This document shows positions 8,700-16,466 of a DNA stretch of 31,673 bases, piece after piece. The stretch is from the NCBI GenBank assembly GCA_002327525.1, contig DCWG01000160.1:1-31673 (forward strand). Reading direction: 5' to 3'. Source of the stretch: Gammaproteobacteria bacterium UBA2168. GTDB lineage: Bacteria > Pseudomonadota > Gammaproteobacteria > Pseudomonadales > Azotimanducaceae. The position numbers and the translations under genes were made by a program. How positions within the stretch are numbered: the first letter of the stretch is position 1; each line of letters starts with the position of its first letter. The notes below the pieces were generated by a model. That model searched no databases, was not told the origin of the DNA, and saw only the letters and a program-made list of their open reading frames with translations.

Positions 8700-9281
8700 G
8701 TGTCTAGCAACCCGCACAACCCGAGGCAAAGCGGAAAACGGCCGAGGAAGAGCCCTCCCAGCGCGCGTGAACCACAAACCCCCGACTCGAAAAGCGGCTT
8801 TGTTGTCAATCTGTTTGAAGAACAATCGGTTCCCCTGCTCAAATACCTGACTACGCGCTTTTCCAATCATGACGAGGCCCAGGAGATAGCGCAGGAGGCG
8901 TGGCTTCGCATCTTTCGACTCAAATCTCCGCAGCAACTGACCAATCCGCGCGCTTTTCTGTTCCAAACCGCTTCAAATCTGGCGGTGGACAGGTTACGCC
9001 GCAGCAAACTCGAGCAGCGCCATTTGGAAAAGGAAGCGCAAGTCGACGTCTCGCTTCGCAGCGTCGTGGATGTCCAGGAAACCGTTCGCCTAGAACGCGA
9101 GCTGGCCACCGTCCAACGGGCACTCGGCGAGCTGCCGGTCAGATGCCGCCAGGCATTCGTCATGCACCGGACGCACGGATATCCCTACCCGCGCATCGCC
9201 GAGGAGCTCGGCGTATCCACCAGTAGTGTCGAAAAATACATTATTCAGGCACTGAAGCATTTGCGAAATAAATTGACATGA
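8700..9281 (+). CDS. ECF sigma factor, FecI-like
   Basis: Extracytoplasmic-function sigma factor of 193 residues, directing RNA polymerase to a small set of promoters. Region 2 is seen in LLKYLTTRFSNHDEAQEIAQE, then AWLRIFRL and NPRAFLFQTASNLAVDRLRR. Region 4 is seen in ALGELPVRCRQAFVMHRTHG and IAEELGVSTSSVEKYI, the recognition helix. These are FecI-group signatures. The annotated start is GTG 8700; the first 33 or so residues are basic, proline-rich and look disordered, so a later start cannot be excluded. The fecR-like gene follows after 91 nt, giving the usual sigma/anti-sigma pair for control of a TonB-dependent receptor. It could act on the receptor gene at 10833-13601. Confidence 0.93.
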   Translation: MSSNPHNPRQSGKRPRKSPPSAREPQTPDSKSGFVVNLFEEQSVPLLKYLTTRFSNHDEAQEIAQEAWLRIFRLKSPQQLTNPRAFLFQTASNLAVDRLRRSKLEQRHLEKEAQVDVSLRSVVDVQETVRLERELATVQRALGELPVRCRQAFVMHRTHGYPYPRIAEELGVSTSSVEKYIIQALKHLRNKLT

Positions 9282-9372
9282 TGCCACAACGACTTCGGTG
9301 TGAGGGATTCAGCTCGGCATTCGTCATATAGACAGACCTGCAAGAAATCGGTAAACGGGACAGACTACACCG

Positions 9373-10332
9373 GTGAAACGCTCGCCAGACCATACACGGG
9401 CATCGGACGAGGCTATCGAGTGGCTTGCACGTCTACGCGCGACTGACGTCAGTAATGCCGAGCAGGGTGATTTCGCACAGTGGCTGGCGACCCACCCGCT
9501 ACACAAGATCGCGTTCGATGATGCCCTGGCGTTGTGGGAAGAGCTGGGGACGCTGCCAGCCGATGTGATGGACGGACAGTCCGCGTCCGGCGAACGGTCC
9601 GCGTCCGACGGACAATCCGAATCCAGCGCACAATGGCCTTCGCTGGCCGCGGCCGCTACCATACTGCTGTCCGTATTGACGCTGCTGCTATTGCAGTTGG
9701 GTGGCAACGAATTCGAGACCGGAATCGGCGAACAGCGCCGCGTGGTGCTCGAAGACGGTTCCAGCATACACCTGAACACCGCCACAGTGGCGCAGGTGAG
9801 ATACAGTCGGGCCAGGCGCGCTGTGGAGATGTCGACTGGCGAGGCTTACTTCGATGTCGCGAGGGATACCGACAGGCCGTTTCTGGTCGACACGGCTCAG
9901 GGGCGTATCGAGGTGGTGGGCACAGCCTTCGCGGTGTACGCCTCCAACAGCGCCACGCGGCTCACCGTAGCCGAGGGCAAGGTGCGTTTCACGGCAAATA
10001 GCGGTGAACAGACCATGCTCATGCCGGGACAGCGGGTGCGGATTACCCACCAGGGTATCGAACGCAGCAGAGTGGAACGACGTGACATCGGCACCTGGAT
10101 GGCCGGGCAGCTGGAGTACGACGATGTCACGCTTTCGGATCTCATCGGTGATCTCAACCGCTACTTCCCCACCAGGATGGTGCTGAGCGATCCAACACTC
10201 GGCGAGCGTCACGTGGTTGCGAGCCTGCGTCTCGAAGACCAGGAAGGCGTTCTGGACACCCTCAACGAGACCCTGGGCCTCAGCTGGCACGAGATCTCCG
10301 ACAAACTGATCATCATCAGTTCCTCCGACTAA
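9373..10332 (+). CDS. fecR: FecR-family anti-sigma regulator
   Basis: Inner-membrane sensor that controls the adjacent FecI-like sigma factor. From GTG 9373 it has 319 residues: an N-terminal DUF4880-type cytoplasmic domain (AIEWLARLRA, GDFAQWLATHPLHKIAFDDA), a serine- and acid-rich linker with repeated DGQS, a membrane helix at about 91-110, and the periplasmic FecR domain (RRVVLEDGSSIHLNT, VEMSTGEAYFDVARD, FLVDTAQGRIEVVGTAFAVY). The C-terminal 75 residues (LSDLIGDLNRYFPTRMVLSD onward) resemble the STN/DUF4974-like fold seen at the end of many FecR proteins. In known systems this end receives the signal from the receptor's N-terminal domain. Confidence 0.93.
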   Translation: MKRSPDHTRASDEAIEWLARLRATDVSNAEQGDFAQWLATHPLHKIAFDDALALWEELGTLPADVMDGQSASGERSASDGQSESSAQWPSLAAAATILLSVLTLLLLQLGGNEFETGIGEQRRVVLEDGSSIHLNTATVAQVRYSRARRAVEMSTGEAYFDVARDTDRPFLVDTAQGRIEVVGTAFAVYASNSATRLTVAEGKVRFTANSGEQTMLMPGQRVRITHQGIERSRVERRDIGTWMAGQLEYDDVTLSDLIGDLNRYFPTRMVLSDPTLGERHVVASLRLEDQEGVLDTLNETLGLSWHEISDKLIIISSSD

Positions 10333-10363
10333 CTCCTTCTTCGCCAGCTGCCTCATTGCGCAC

Positions 10364-10399
10364 CGCCGGTTCGACAGGGCTTCGCCTTGTTTGACGGCG
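10364..10399 (+). terminator. Possible weak hairpin terminator after fecR
   Basis: About 30 nt after the fecR stop lie outer arms CGCCG/CGGCG and inner arms ACAGGG/CCTTGT (one G-T pair) around a CTTCG loop. No proper T-run follows, so a role in termination is uncertain. Confidence 0.3.
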
Positions 10400-10779
10400 T
10401 TGATTAGGATGCGCCCAATTCGGCCCCGGGGAACGTCAAATCACCCTGCAAAGCACTTCACGCGTCACCCGGTGTATGCTCGGGCTGTCGTGGTGGTTGT
10501 GCACCACCATTCTCGGCCGCCGCCTTTAACGACAGCTACGATGGACGGACTCACGACATCACGGGCCGTTATTGGTACCTGCACGTCGAGAAGACTATTT
10601 GACCTGTCACGCGCTTGGACGCGTCGGATCTGACCTGGGTGGAGCCAGCGGCTCTCAAGGCATCAGGTAGAACGACCTAGCGGCGTTCCAGGTGCCTGGC
10701 CTTGGTCGCGCTACCTAATTACGACACGTCGGGCGCGGACCAGCTAGAACGAAGTAATGGTCTCTAGCGGCCAGCACGC
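10400..10779. other. Intergenic region between fecR and the receptor terminator, no intact gene
   Basis: This 380-nt stretch has no convincing intact gene. A 7-bp inverted repeat lies at 10491-10509 (TGGTGGT, TGTGC, ACCACCA). One plus-strand frame from about 10430 to 10680 reads like decayed protein, with AAFNDSYDGRTHDITGRYWY before a stop at 10600-10602 and SDLTWVEPAALKASG after it, but it has no plausible start. Confidence 0.35.
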
Positions 10780-10809
10780 AAAAAAAAGGGAGCGCAATGC
10801 GCTCCCTTT
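10780..10809 (-). terminator. Intrinsic terminator of the TonB-dependent receptor gene
   Basis: On the minus strand, about 24 nt after the receptor stop, a 10-bp perfect stem (AAAGGGAGCG with CGCTCCCTTT, five-base loop) is followed by a run of eight T. This is a textbook rho-independent terminator for minus-strand transcription. Confidence 0.9.
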
Positions 10810-10832
10810 CGAGGTCGGACAGACACCCCCGG

Positions 10833-13601
10833 TTACATGCTCATCGTTGCACGAAGGAACATGTAGCGACCCATCGAGTCGTACAGGAACAGGTCGGTAT
10901 TGTTGCCGGACCCGAACACGTACTCAGGATCTTCGTCGAACAGATCATTCACGCCGAAGACGATCCGGTAATTGTCGTAGTTCCAGCCAACCCGAATGTC
11001 GTGTTCTGTGTGCGAAGGCACACTGGAATAGCCAAAGACGTTGGTGGAAGAAGAGAAGTCCGGATCGTCCATGCCGTGGATGTAGCGCGAGCGCCACGTG
11101 AAGTCGAAAGACTCCCAGTCCACGGTACCGACGAAGTTAGCCTTGATGCGCGGAATCGAGCCGCGGTCATCAGCGCCGCCTACGCCGGGATAGAACGTGT
11201 TTTCATCAACGTAGGTACCGGTGAGATCGAGGTTCCACAGGGTATCTGCAAAGCCATCGAACTCGTAATGCACGCCGAAGTCGAATCCATCCGTGGACAC
11301 CTTGGAATCATTGATGAGCCGGTTCGTGAAGTTTGCCAAACTCACCGTGTTACCAATGGGATCATAGACGGGCGTGAAGCGGTTGCAACTCACGTTGGAT
11401 GTTCCCGGTGTACGGTTGTAGCACTCGTCAACGATGCTATCCGATGTGGTACGTGTGATGAGGTCTTCTACCTCAATATCCCAGACGTCGACCGAGACCG
11501 ACAATCCATCCAGAATACCTCCTGGGGTAAACACCAAACCAATCGACGATGTATCAGCAGTTTCGGGTTCAAGGTCCGGGTTGCCACCCGAGAGCACCTG
11601 GTTTTGTGATGCCAGCTGGATTGCCCCGAATGGAATACCATCAGCAAGACAGTTCAGGTCAACATTGTTGCCAACAACGCGCTCGGCTCCAGCGCACGGA
11701 TTGGAGATGAAATCGAAGCTTGCGACACCACCGCTGTAGAGGTCCGTAACCTGGGGTGCACGATAAGCAGTACTCATCGTTGCCCTAAGTCGCACCCAGT
11801 CGAAGATCTGCCAGTTGACACCAACTCGCCAAACGGTTTCTTCGCCGAATGTGTCGTAGTCTGATGAGCGGAACTGCAAGTTCAGGTCTAAAGACTCGGC
11901 ACCTGGTAGGTCTGCGAGAATCGGAACATCGATTTCCGCAAAGTACTCGGTCAAGCTGAAGTCACCCTCGGTTGTGAACACCTGATTGGCGATCGACTCA
12001 CCCGCTTCGGTAACTGAGTCAGGCTTTGTATAACCATAATCCTTGCGAGTTTCGAACCCAACAGCAAGTTGCAGGTCTCCTGCGGGTAACTCAACAACCG
12101 GGCCAGTGGCCATTCCAAACCAACTAGTGGTTTGAAACTCAGACCTGGCGATTGCATTCTGTCGAAAGTATGCAATCTCACTTTGAGTCCAGTTGCCAGG
12201 TCGGAAAGTATCGAGTGCACCGGATGGATTGACTGCAGCGACACACAGCGGATCGCTCGCGCAGAGTGCGGGATCCGATATCCGTGTAAATCTCGTGAGG
12301 TTCCAGGTTGAGTCCGTACGCAGATCCGCATCTACACGAGTGTAGAGATAAGACAGCTCCCAGCTCCATTCGTTGAAGAATCCATCACTGAAGATATCTC
12401 CCCGGAGCCCCGTGACGATTCGGATGGTATCCGATTCGTGCATGTTTTCACGACGACCAACAGTCGAAGCAGGACGGAAGTAAAACGTTCCTTGACCAAA
12501 CGGGTTGTTTGGATTGGTCGCAGGTACCGGTGCGGAACCCGGGTTGCCATCGAGATCAAATTCGCTCTGACGCTTTGCGTACTCGAATTCGATAAAACCC
12601 TCGACACCTTCCACGATTTCATACACTCCGTAACCGGCGGCCGTGTAGACCTCTGATTCGCCAAACGCATCCTGATTCAGGCCATAGTCGTAATTCAGAA
12701 GCTCGACGGCACCAGAGCCGCTCACGTTCTGATTGGTCAGGAATGCAGCCGGGCAGTTAGGCCATACGTTTGTGATCTCATCACCGCCAAAGACCTTCGG
12801 TTGCGTACAGTAGTAACCACCCGCGCCAAGAAAAACACCGCCAGGAGTATACGAACTGCCGTTGTTGGCACCGCTACTACCAAGGCTCGATATGGACGGA
12901 AACATCCAATCATCCCGATCTCGCTGGCGCACGCCGTCCTGATAGCGGTACTCCATGCCGAGCACGATGGACCCGCGATCGCTAGTGGTACCGATTGCGA
13001 AGTCGAACTCGTAGCGCTGACCGTCGCCCTCGCTGGACTCACCAACCATGGCACCGATCTCAATACCTTCGAAATTTTCCTTCAGGATAATGTTCACCAC
13101 ACCCGAGATGGCGTCGGCACCATACGCGGCGGAAGCGCCGTCACGCAGGATGTCCACACGCTCGATCATAGAAGTTGGAACAAAGGTCAGGTCCGTCGCC
13201 TGATTGGACAACGAGTCGGCGAAGCTCGCCACACGCTTACCGTTCACCAGGATCAGAACCCGGCTCGGGCCGAGGTTACGAAGGTCGACGGAGGTCGATC
13301 CGCCGCCGGACAGGATGGACGACTGGTTGAAACCAGCGGTACCTGCCACAGCCTGGGATCGCAGAGCCTCACCGAGGTTGGCAAAACCGGATTCGACGAT
13401 GGACTGGCCAGTAATTACCGTTATAGGGCTTGCTGACGAGAAGTCCGATCGCTTTACGCGCGAACCGGTTACTACCACTTCTTCCACACCCACGTCTTCG
13501 TCTTCTTCAGCGGCGAATACGGCTTGCGGAGCGGCGAGGGTTAGTAGGGAAGTAGCCAGGAGCGCAAAGAATGCGCGTACCCATTGTGGCCGTTCAATCA
13601 T
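10833..13601 (-). CDS. TonB-dependent outer-membrane receptor
   Basis: Energy-dependent outer-membrane transporter, 922 residues from the ATG ending at 13601. That start has a strong GGGGG upstream and gives a clean signal peptide (FFALLATSLLTLAAP, cleavage after AVFA near residue 30). A TonB-box-like VEEVVVTGS follows directly, then the plug (SPITVITGQSIVESG, DLRNLGPSRVLILVNGKRV, RVDILRDGASAAYGADAISG) and a 22-strand-type barrel. There is no STN signalling domain before the plug, so it does not look like a FecA-type transducer although a sigma/FecR pair is convergent to it. At least four close cysteine pairs, for example at CASDPLC and near CYNR, probably form loop disulfides. The substrate cannot be told. 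The last residues FLRATMSM lack the usual terminal aromatic. Confidence 0.95.
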   Translation of the reverse strand: MIERPQWVRAFFALLATSLLTLAAPQAVFAAEEDEDVGVEEVVVTGSRVKRSDFSSASPITVITGQSIVESGFANLGEALRSQAVAGTAGFNQSSILSGGGSTSVDLRNLGPSRVLILVNGKRVASFADSLSNQATDLTFVPTSMIERVDILRDGASAAYGADAISGVVNIILKENFEGIEIGAMVGESSEGDGQRYEFDFAIGTTSDRGSIVLGMEYRYQDGVRQRDRDDWMFPSISSLGSSGANNGSSYTPGGVFLGAGGYYCTQPKVFGGDEITNVWPNCPAAFLTNQNVSGSGAVELLNYDYGLNQDAFGESEVYTAAGYGVYEIVEGVEGFIEFEYAKRQSEFDLDGNPGSAPVPATNPNNPFGQGTFYFRPASTVGRRENMHESDTIRIVTGLRGDIFSDGFFNEWSWELSYLYTRVDADLRTDSTWNLTRFTRISDPALCASDPLCVAAVNPSGALDTFRPGNWTQSEIAYFRQNAIARSEFQTTSWFGMATGPVVELPAGDLQLAVGFETRKDYGYTKPDSVTEAGESIANQVFTTEGDFSLTEYFAEIDVPILADLPGAESLDLNLQFRSSDYDTFGEETVWRVGVNWQIFDWVRLRATMSTAYRAPQVTDLYSGGVASFDFISNPCAGAERVVGNNVDLNCLADGIPFGAIQLASQNQVLSGGNPDLEPETADTSSIGLVFTPGGILDGLSVSVDVWDIEVEDLITRTTSDSIVDECYNRTPGTSNVSCNRFTPVYDPIGNTVSLANFTNRLINDSKVSTDGFDFGVHYEFDGFADTLWNLDLTGTYVDENTFYPGVGGADDRGSIPRIKANFVGTVDWESFDFTWRSRYIHGMDDPDFSSSTNVFGYSSVPSHTEHDIRVGWNYDNYRIVFGVNDLFDEDPEYVFGSGNNTDLFLYDSMGRYMFLRATMSM

Positions 13602-13611
13602 GTTTTTTCCC

Positions 13612-13623
13612 CCAACATGTTGG
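13612..13623. promoter_or_regulatory. 12-bp perfect palindrome in the receptor leader
   Basis: CCAACATGTTGG is its own reverse complement and lies immediately upstream of, and touching, the ribosome binding site of the TonB-dependent receptor gene. A protein or RNA structure here could affect translation or transcription. No known operator is claimed. Confidence 0.35.
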
Positions 13624-13760
13624 TTGTTGATACGGAGGCGTACTCCTGAACGCTCTGGCTGGTGATAGCCACCCCGTTCGCGCCGCATCCCGTCGTGTCC
13701 TGACAGCCCCGATCGAGAGGATCACCCCCGTGTGGTTCTACCAGCGCACAACGGCCCACG

Positions 13761-13812
13761 ATCGGAGTACTTTCCGATACCTGTATAACGAATTCGTCAC
13801 ACAATCCCTCAA
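13761..13812 (-). promoter_or_regulatory. Candidate promoter and operator for the TonB-dependent receptor
   Basis: On the minus strand a TATACA -10 candidate (13782-13787) lies 19 nt from a TTGAGG -35 candidate (13807-13812). Just downstream, near the expected transcription start, is an inverted repeat ATCGGA-N6-TCCGAT (13761-13778). The spacing is longer than ideal. If the nearby FecI-like sigma controls this gene, the real promoter could look different. Confidence 0.3.
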
Positions 13813-13851
13813 CGAAAAAGTGAGAAATAATTGAGAACAACGGCCGCTCTG

Positions 13852-13886
13852 TGGCGGGTGGCGGGTGGCGGGTGGCGGGTGGCGGA
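13852..13886 (+). repeat. 7-bp G-rich tandem repeat, G-quadruplex potential
   Basis: Four perfect copies of TGGCGGG and a fifth ending TGGCGGA. The four GGG runs are separated by TGGC, so the plus strand fits the G3N4 quadruplex pattern. It lies between the receptor's upstream region and the end of the next gene and is followed by about 60 nt of AT-rich DNA (13887-13947), in contrast with the surrounding base composition. Confidence 0.85.
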
Positions 13887-13947
13887 ACTTTATTAATAAA
13901 ACAGATTAAATAGTAATTCTATCCCATTGAAATATATATGTAATAAT

Positions 13948-14409
13948 TCAGTGAATCCGATTCACCGCGACCTTTCGCTTGCCGTCTTTCAAGCGCAGAT
14001 AGTAACCAAAGCGTCCCTTCTCAATGATCACTTCCGGGTTGATTGAATGATGCCGGTAAGTACTGGCCAATCGCTGTTGCCAGACCTGACCATTGTCGAG
14101 ACGAAAGTAGGTGTGTCCGTCCCAACCGTCGAAAGCACCCTTGATGCGCGCGTCGATACGCTGAACTTCCTCCACGCGCTTCTCTTTTTTGAGTTGTTCC
14201 GCTCCGAACTCCTGGGTCTGGTCGGCTGGTTGGCGCCCGAGGTAGGCATTCAGGCGTGCCAGTTCCTTCTCACTCAGTTTGTTCAGACCTGCCGCCTCGA
14301 ACTCACTCCGGCTCATCTCCTGCTCGAGAGTCACGGCCCAGCTCTCGGTCATCGCAAACAGGGGAAGCACGAATAGAAACAGGAAAGTCGACGTCGCTCG
14401 AATATTCAT
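13948..14409 (-). CDS. Small secreted protein of unknown function
   Basis: From the ATG ending at 14409 the product has 153 residues: a signal peptide (MNIRATSTFLFLFVLPLFAM, cleavage near SWA), a helical segment (MSRSEFEAAGLNKLSEKELA), a charged linker rich in Lys and Glu, then a compact domain with FDGWDGHTYFRLDNGQVWQQ and a C-terminal GYYLRLKDGKRKVAVNRI. An in-frame start 48 nt upstream would put extra residues before the signal peptide and is less likely. The layout resembles small exported proteins found in many Xanthomonas- and Pseudomonas-like genomes, whose function I do not know. The gene is divergent from pyrB. Confidence 0.82.
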   Translation of the reverse strand: MNIRATSTFLFLFVLPLFAMTESWAVTLEQEMSRSEFEAAGLNKLSEKELARLNAYLGRQPADQTQEFGAEQLKKEKRVEEVQRIDARIKGAFDGWDGHTYFRLDNGQVWQQRLASTYRHHSINPEVIIEKGRFGYYLRLKDGKRKVAVNRIH

Positions 14410-14478
14410 CAAGGCCCATCCGGTTGGTCTGTTCGGCGCGTATCCTAATCCACGCACGACTCGACCACCAAGAAGCCC

Positions 14479-14506
14479 TTGCCCTAGTCACAGGCACGGT
14501 TAAGAT
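14479..14506 (+). promoter_or_regulatory. pyrB: Candidate pyrB promoter
   Basis: TTGCCC (14479-14484) and TAAGAT (14501-14506) are separated by 16 nt and would start transcription about 30 nt before the pyrB start. The short leader leaves little room for an attenuator of the enterobacterial kind. Confidence 0.35.
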
Positions 14507-14541
14507 GTGCGCGCTGATCAAAGCTGGCATGTGGAGGCATA

Positions 14542-15561
14542 TTGGAGTTCGTCGGCGCGCACATACTGTCCGTGGGTCAGTTCGACCGTGGTGACATCGA
14601 ACGGATCTTCTCGGTGGCCGACGATCTGCGGCCCTATGCCACGCGACGCCGGGTCACCCGCGTGCTGCAAGGCGCGATTCTCTCCAACATGTTTTTTGAG
14701 CCGTCCACGCGGACTCGCATCTCATTTGGCTCGGCATTCAATCTGCTCGGCGGTGAGGTACGCGAAACCACCGAAGTGAAGGCTTCCTCGCTCGCCAAGG
14801 GGGAGTCTCTGCACGACACCGCGCGGGTGCTGTCCGGGTATGCCGATGTCATCGTGATGCGCCATCCCGAGACCGGCTCGGTGGCTGAATTCGCCGAGGC
14901 CAGCCGTGTGCCGGTCATCAACGGCGGCGACGGACCCAACGAACACCCGAGTCAGGCGCTGCTAGATCTGTACACGATCAAACAGGAAATCACCGCTCGC
15001 GGCCGGGGCATCGACAATCTGCGCATCGCACTGGTAGGCGACCTCAAATACGGGCGCGCGGTGCACTCGTTGTGCAAACTGCTCTCGCTCTACGACGACG
15101 TGACCTATCACCTGGTCTCACCTCCGGAACTGGAGGTGCCTCCGGACATCGACGAGCACCTTCGCGCGCGCGGGCATGTCGTAAACACCTATCATGATCT
15201 GGAGACCGGTATTCACAACGTGGACATCCTCTATGTCACGCGCACTCAGGAGGAACGCTTTCCCACACAGGAGGAAGCCGATCGTTACCGGGGCCTGTTT
15301 CGGCTCAATCAACACATCTACACACAAAACTGCGAACCCAATACGGTGATCATGCACCCGTTACCGCGCGATTCGCGTGCCACCGCCCAGGAACTCGACG
15401 CGGATCTAGACCAGAATCCTAATCTCGCCATCTTTCGCCAGACCGACAACGGCGTGATCGTCAGGATGGCGCTGTTCGCGCTGGTGCTGGACGTCGCGGA
15501 TCAGGTGCACGACTACGCACAGCCGGTCACCTGGTATACGGCGAAACGGACACCTGGTTAA
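14542..15561 (+). CDS. pyrB: Aspartate carbamoyltransferase catalytic chain
   Basis: Catalyses carbamoyl phosphate plus aspartate to N-carbamoyl-aspartate, the committed step of pyrimidine synthesis. The start is TTG 14542, with GGAGG at 14533-14537; no in-frame ATG or GTG is better. The 339 residues show the carbamoyl-phosphate loop STRTR at 55-59, the 80s loop VKASSLAKGESLHDT, the MRHPE and GPNEHPSQALLDLYT blocks, GDLKYGRAVHSL, and HPLPR at 272-276. It is somewhat longer than the E. coli chain (about 310). No pyrI, pyrC or dihydroorotase-like partner is adjacent, so it may act as a stand-alone trimer or with subunits encoded elsewhere. Confidence 0.95.
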   Translation: MEFVGAHILSVGQFDRGDIERIFSVADDLRPYATRRRVTRVLQGAILSNMFFEPSTRTRISFGSAFNLLGGEVRETTEVKASSLAKGESLHDTARVLSGYADVIVMRHPETGSVAEFAEASRVPVINGGDGPNEHPSQALLDLYTIKQEITARGRGIDNLRIALVGDLKYGRAVHSLCKLLSLYDDVTYHLVSPPELEVPPDIDEHLRARGHVVNTYHDLETGIHNVDILYVTRTQEERFPTQEEADRYRGLFRLNQHIYTQNCEPNTVIMHPLPRDSRATAQELDADLDQNPNLAIFRQTDNGVIVRMALFALVLDVADQVHDYAQPVTWYTAKRTPG

Positions 15562-15585
15562 GCACGAAGTAATGAAGTAAAAAGT

Positions 15586-15636
15586 AATGGGGACAGGTAC
15601 ACTTTTCCCAAGAGGAAAAGTGTACCTGTCCCCATT
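15586..15636. repeat. Perfect 23-bp inverted repeat, REP-like element
   Basis: Arms 15586-15608 and 15614-15636 are exact reverse complements around a 5-nt loop (CAAGA). The core GGGGACAGGTACACTTTTCC resembles palindromes I associate with REP elements and REP-associated tyrosine transposases in proteobacteria; this link is from memory. Three imperfect GAAGTAAT-like direct repeats precede it at 15567-15588. It lies between two convergent genes, 25 nt after pyrB, where its hairpin could also end transcription from either side. No transposase is in the window. Confidence 0.8.
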
Positions 15637-15665
15637 TCGGAAGCTGCCGGGCGCACAAATGCTCG

Positions 15666-16118
15666 TCAGGTTTTTTTCCGTGGGGCACGAGGGACTCTAG
15701 GAATGGTCGCGTTCCACCCCTTCGGTGTGCTTGGGTAACCGCGGCATTGAGCCAGGAACTTGGTGGCGCTGCGCCACGCTTTTTCCTTACCCAATCGCTT
15801 CACGGAAAACTCGCGAACGTAGGATCTACCGCCAGCCTGTACCTGCACCCTGAAGGTGGGTGAGGGGCGGAAGACGAGATTGATCCCCCGTATCCCAGTG
15901 CTGTGCTTTTTGTCCGTAGCAGCCTGGCGGACACGTTTGGTACGGGCCTTTTCCTGCGCTGCGGACCACTTCTCGTCCAGGGCCTTCGCGGCCCGACGCA
16001 CTTCACGCTGCCTGGTTTTGTTCAATCCAATGAGGCTGAAATACTGCTGCTGCAGCTTGCCGTCAATACTGCGCGCAACCCGCAACAACTGACCGTCGTT
16101 GAGTTCGTAAACTGCCAC
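15666..16118 (-). CDS. Small basic protein with an AP2-like putative DNA-binding region
   Basis: A 150-residue, strongly basic protein. The start is GTG ending at 16118, supported by a good AAGGAG nine bases upstream. The N-terminal half (MAVYELNDGQLLRVARSIDG, then QQYFSLIGLNKTRQREVRRA) precedes a charged helix. The second half (GIRGINLVFRPSPTFRVQVQ, YVREFSVKRLGKEKAWRSAT, KFLAQCRGY) has the order of an AP2/ERF-like domain: GIRGI strand, RV.V strand, SVKRLG turn and AWR.A helix. AP2-like domains in bacteria occur in homing endonucleases, integrases and small stand-alone DNA-binding proteins. The assignment is by pattern only. It lies next to a perfect inverted repeat, and a link between them is speculative. 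Confidence 0.65.
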   Translation of the reverse strand: MAVYELNDGQLLRVARSIDGKLQQQYFSLIGLNKTRQREVRRAAKALDEKWSAAQEKARTKRVRQAATDKKHSTGIRGINLVFRPSPTFRVQVQAGGRSYVREFSVKRLGKEKAWRSATKFLAQCRGYPSTPKGWNATIPRVPRAPRKKT

Positions 16119-16466
16119 CGATTAAGACTCCTTGCTATCTGTCTTTAGGAGCAGGAATCACGGCCTCTGTCAGCCCGCGCTCCTGCCCCGCGTAACGAGT
16201 GCTTCCACCGGCTCATGAACCTCGTGCCGCACCCGAACCACCGCTTTATCCATTGCTACGGCTTCGCGGTCTATACGCGGTTTCCACGCTTACCGGCGCG
16301 GCACTGTTGTTCTCGACGTCCATCCGCTGTGAATGCATCCGGACAACGCGCCGCAGAATGCCTGCTTACAGTAGATCCAACGCCGCGTTTTCGTCGAGCT
16401 ACCGACCCTACCACCGCCACACTGCAATCAGTGCGGCCGCATGCGTCCGGCTAGCGCCAACAGTCG
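16119..16466. other. Intergenic region with no gene seen
   Basis: These 348 nt between the AP2-like gene and the end of etfA hold the ribosome binding site of the AP2-like gene at 16127-16132. Open frames here have no family resemblance, and no clear hairpin followed by a T-run was found for etfA. Confidence 0.5.

Noticed and set aside
8681..8707. Eight-codon leader peptide frame overlapping the sigma factor start
   Set aside because: No binding site or conserved feature supports translation; short frames like this are common by chance.
10748..10758. 11-mer ACGAAGTAATG shared with the sequence before the inverted repeat at 15564-15574
   Set aside because: Too short, and there is no palindrome at 10748, so a second copy of the repeat element cannot be claimed.
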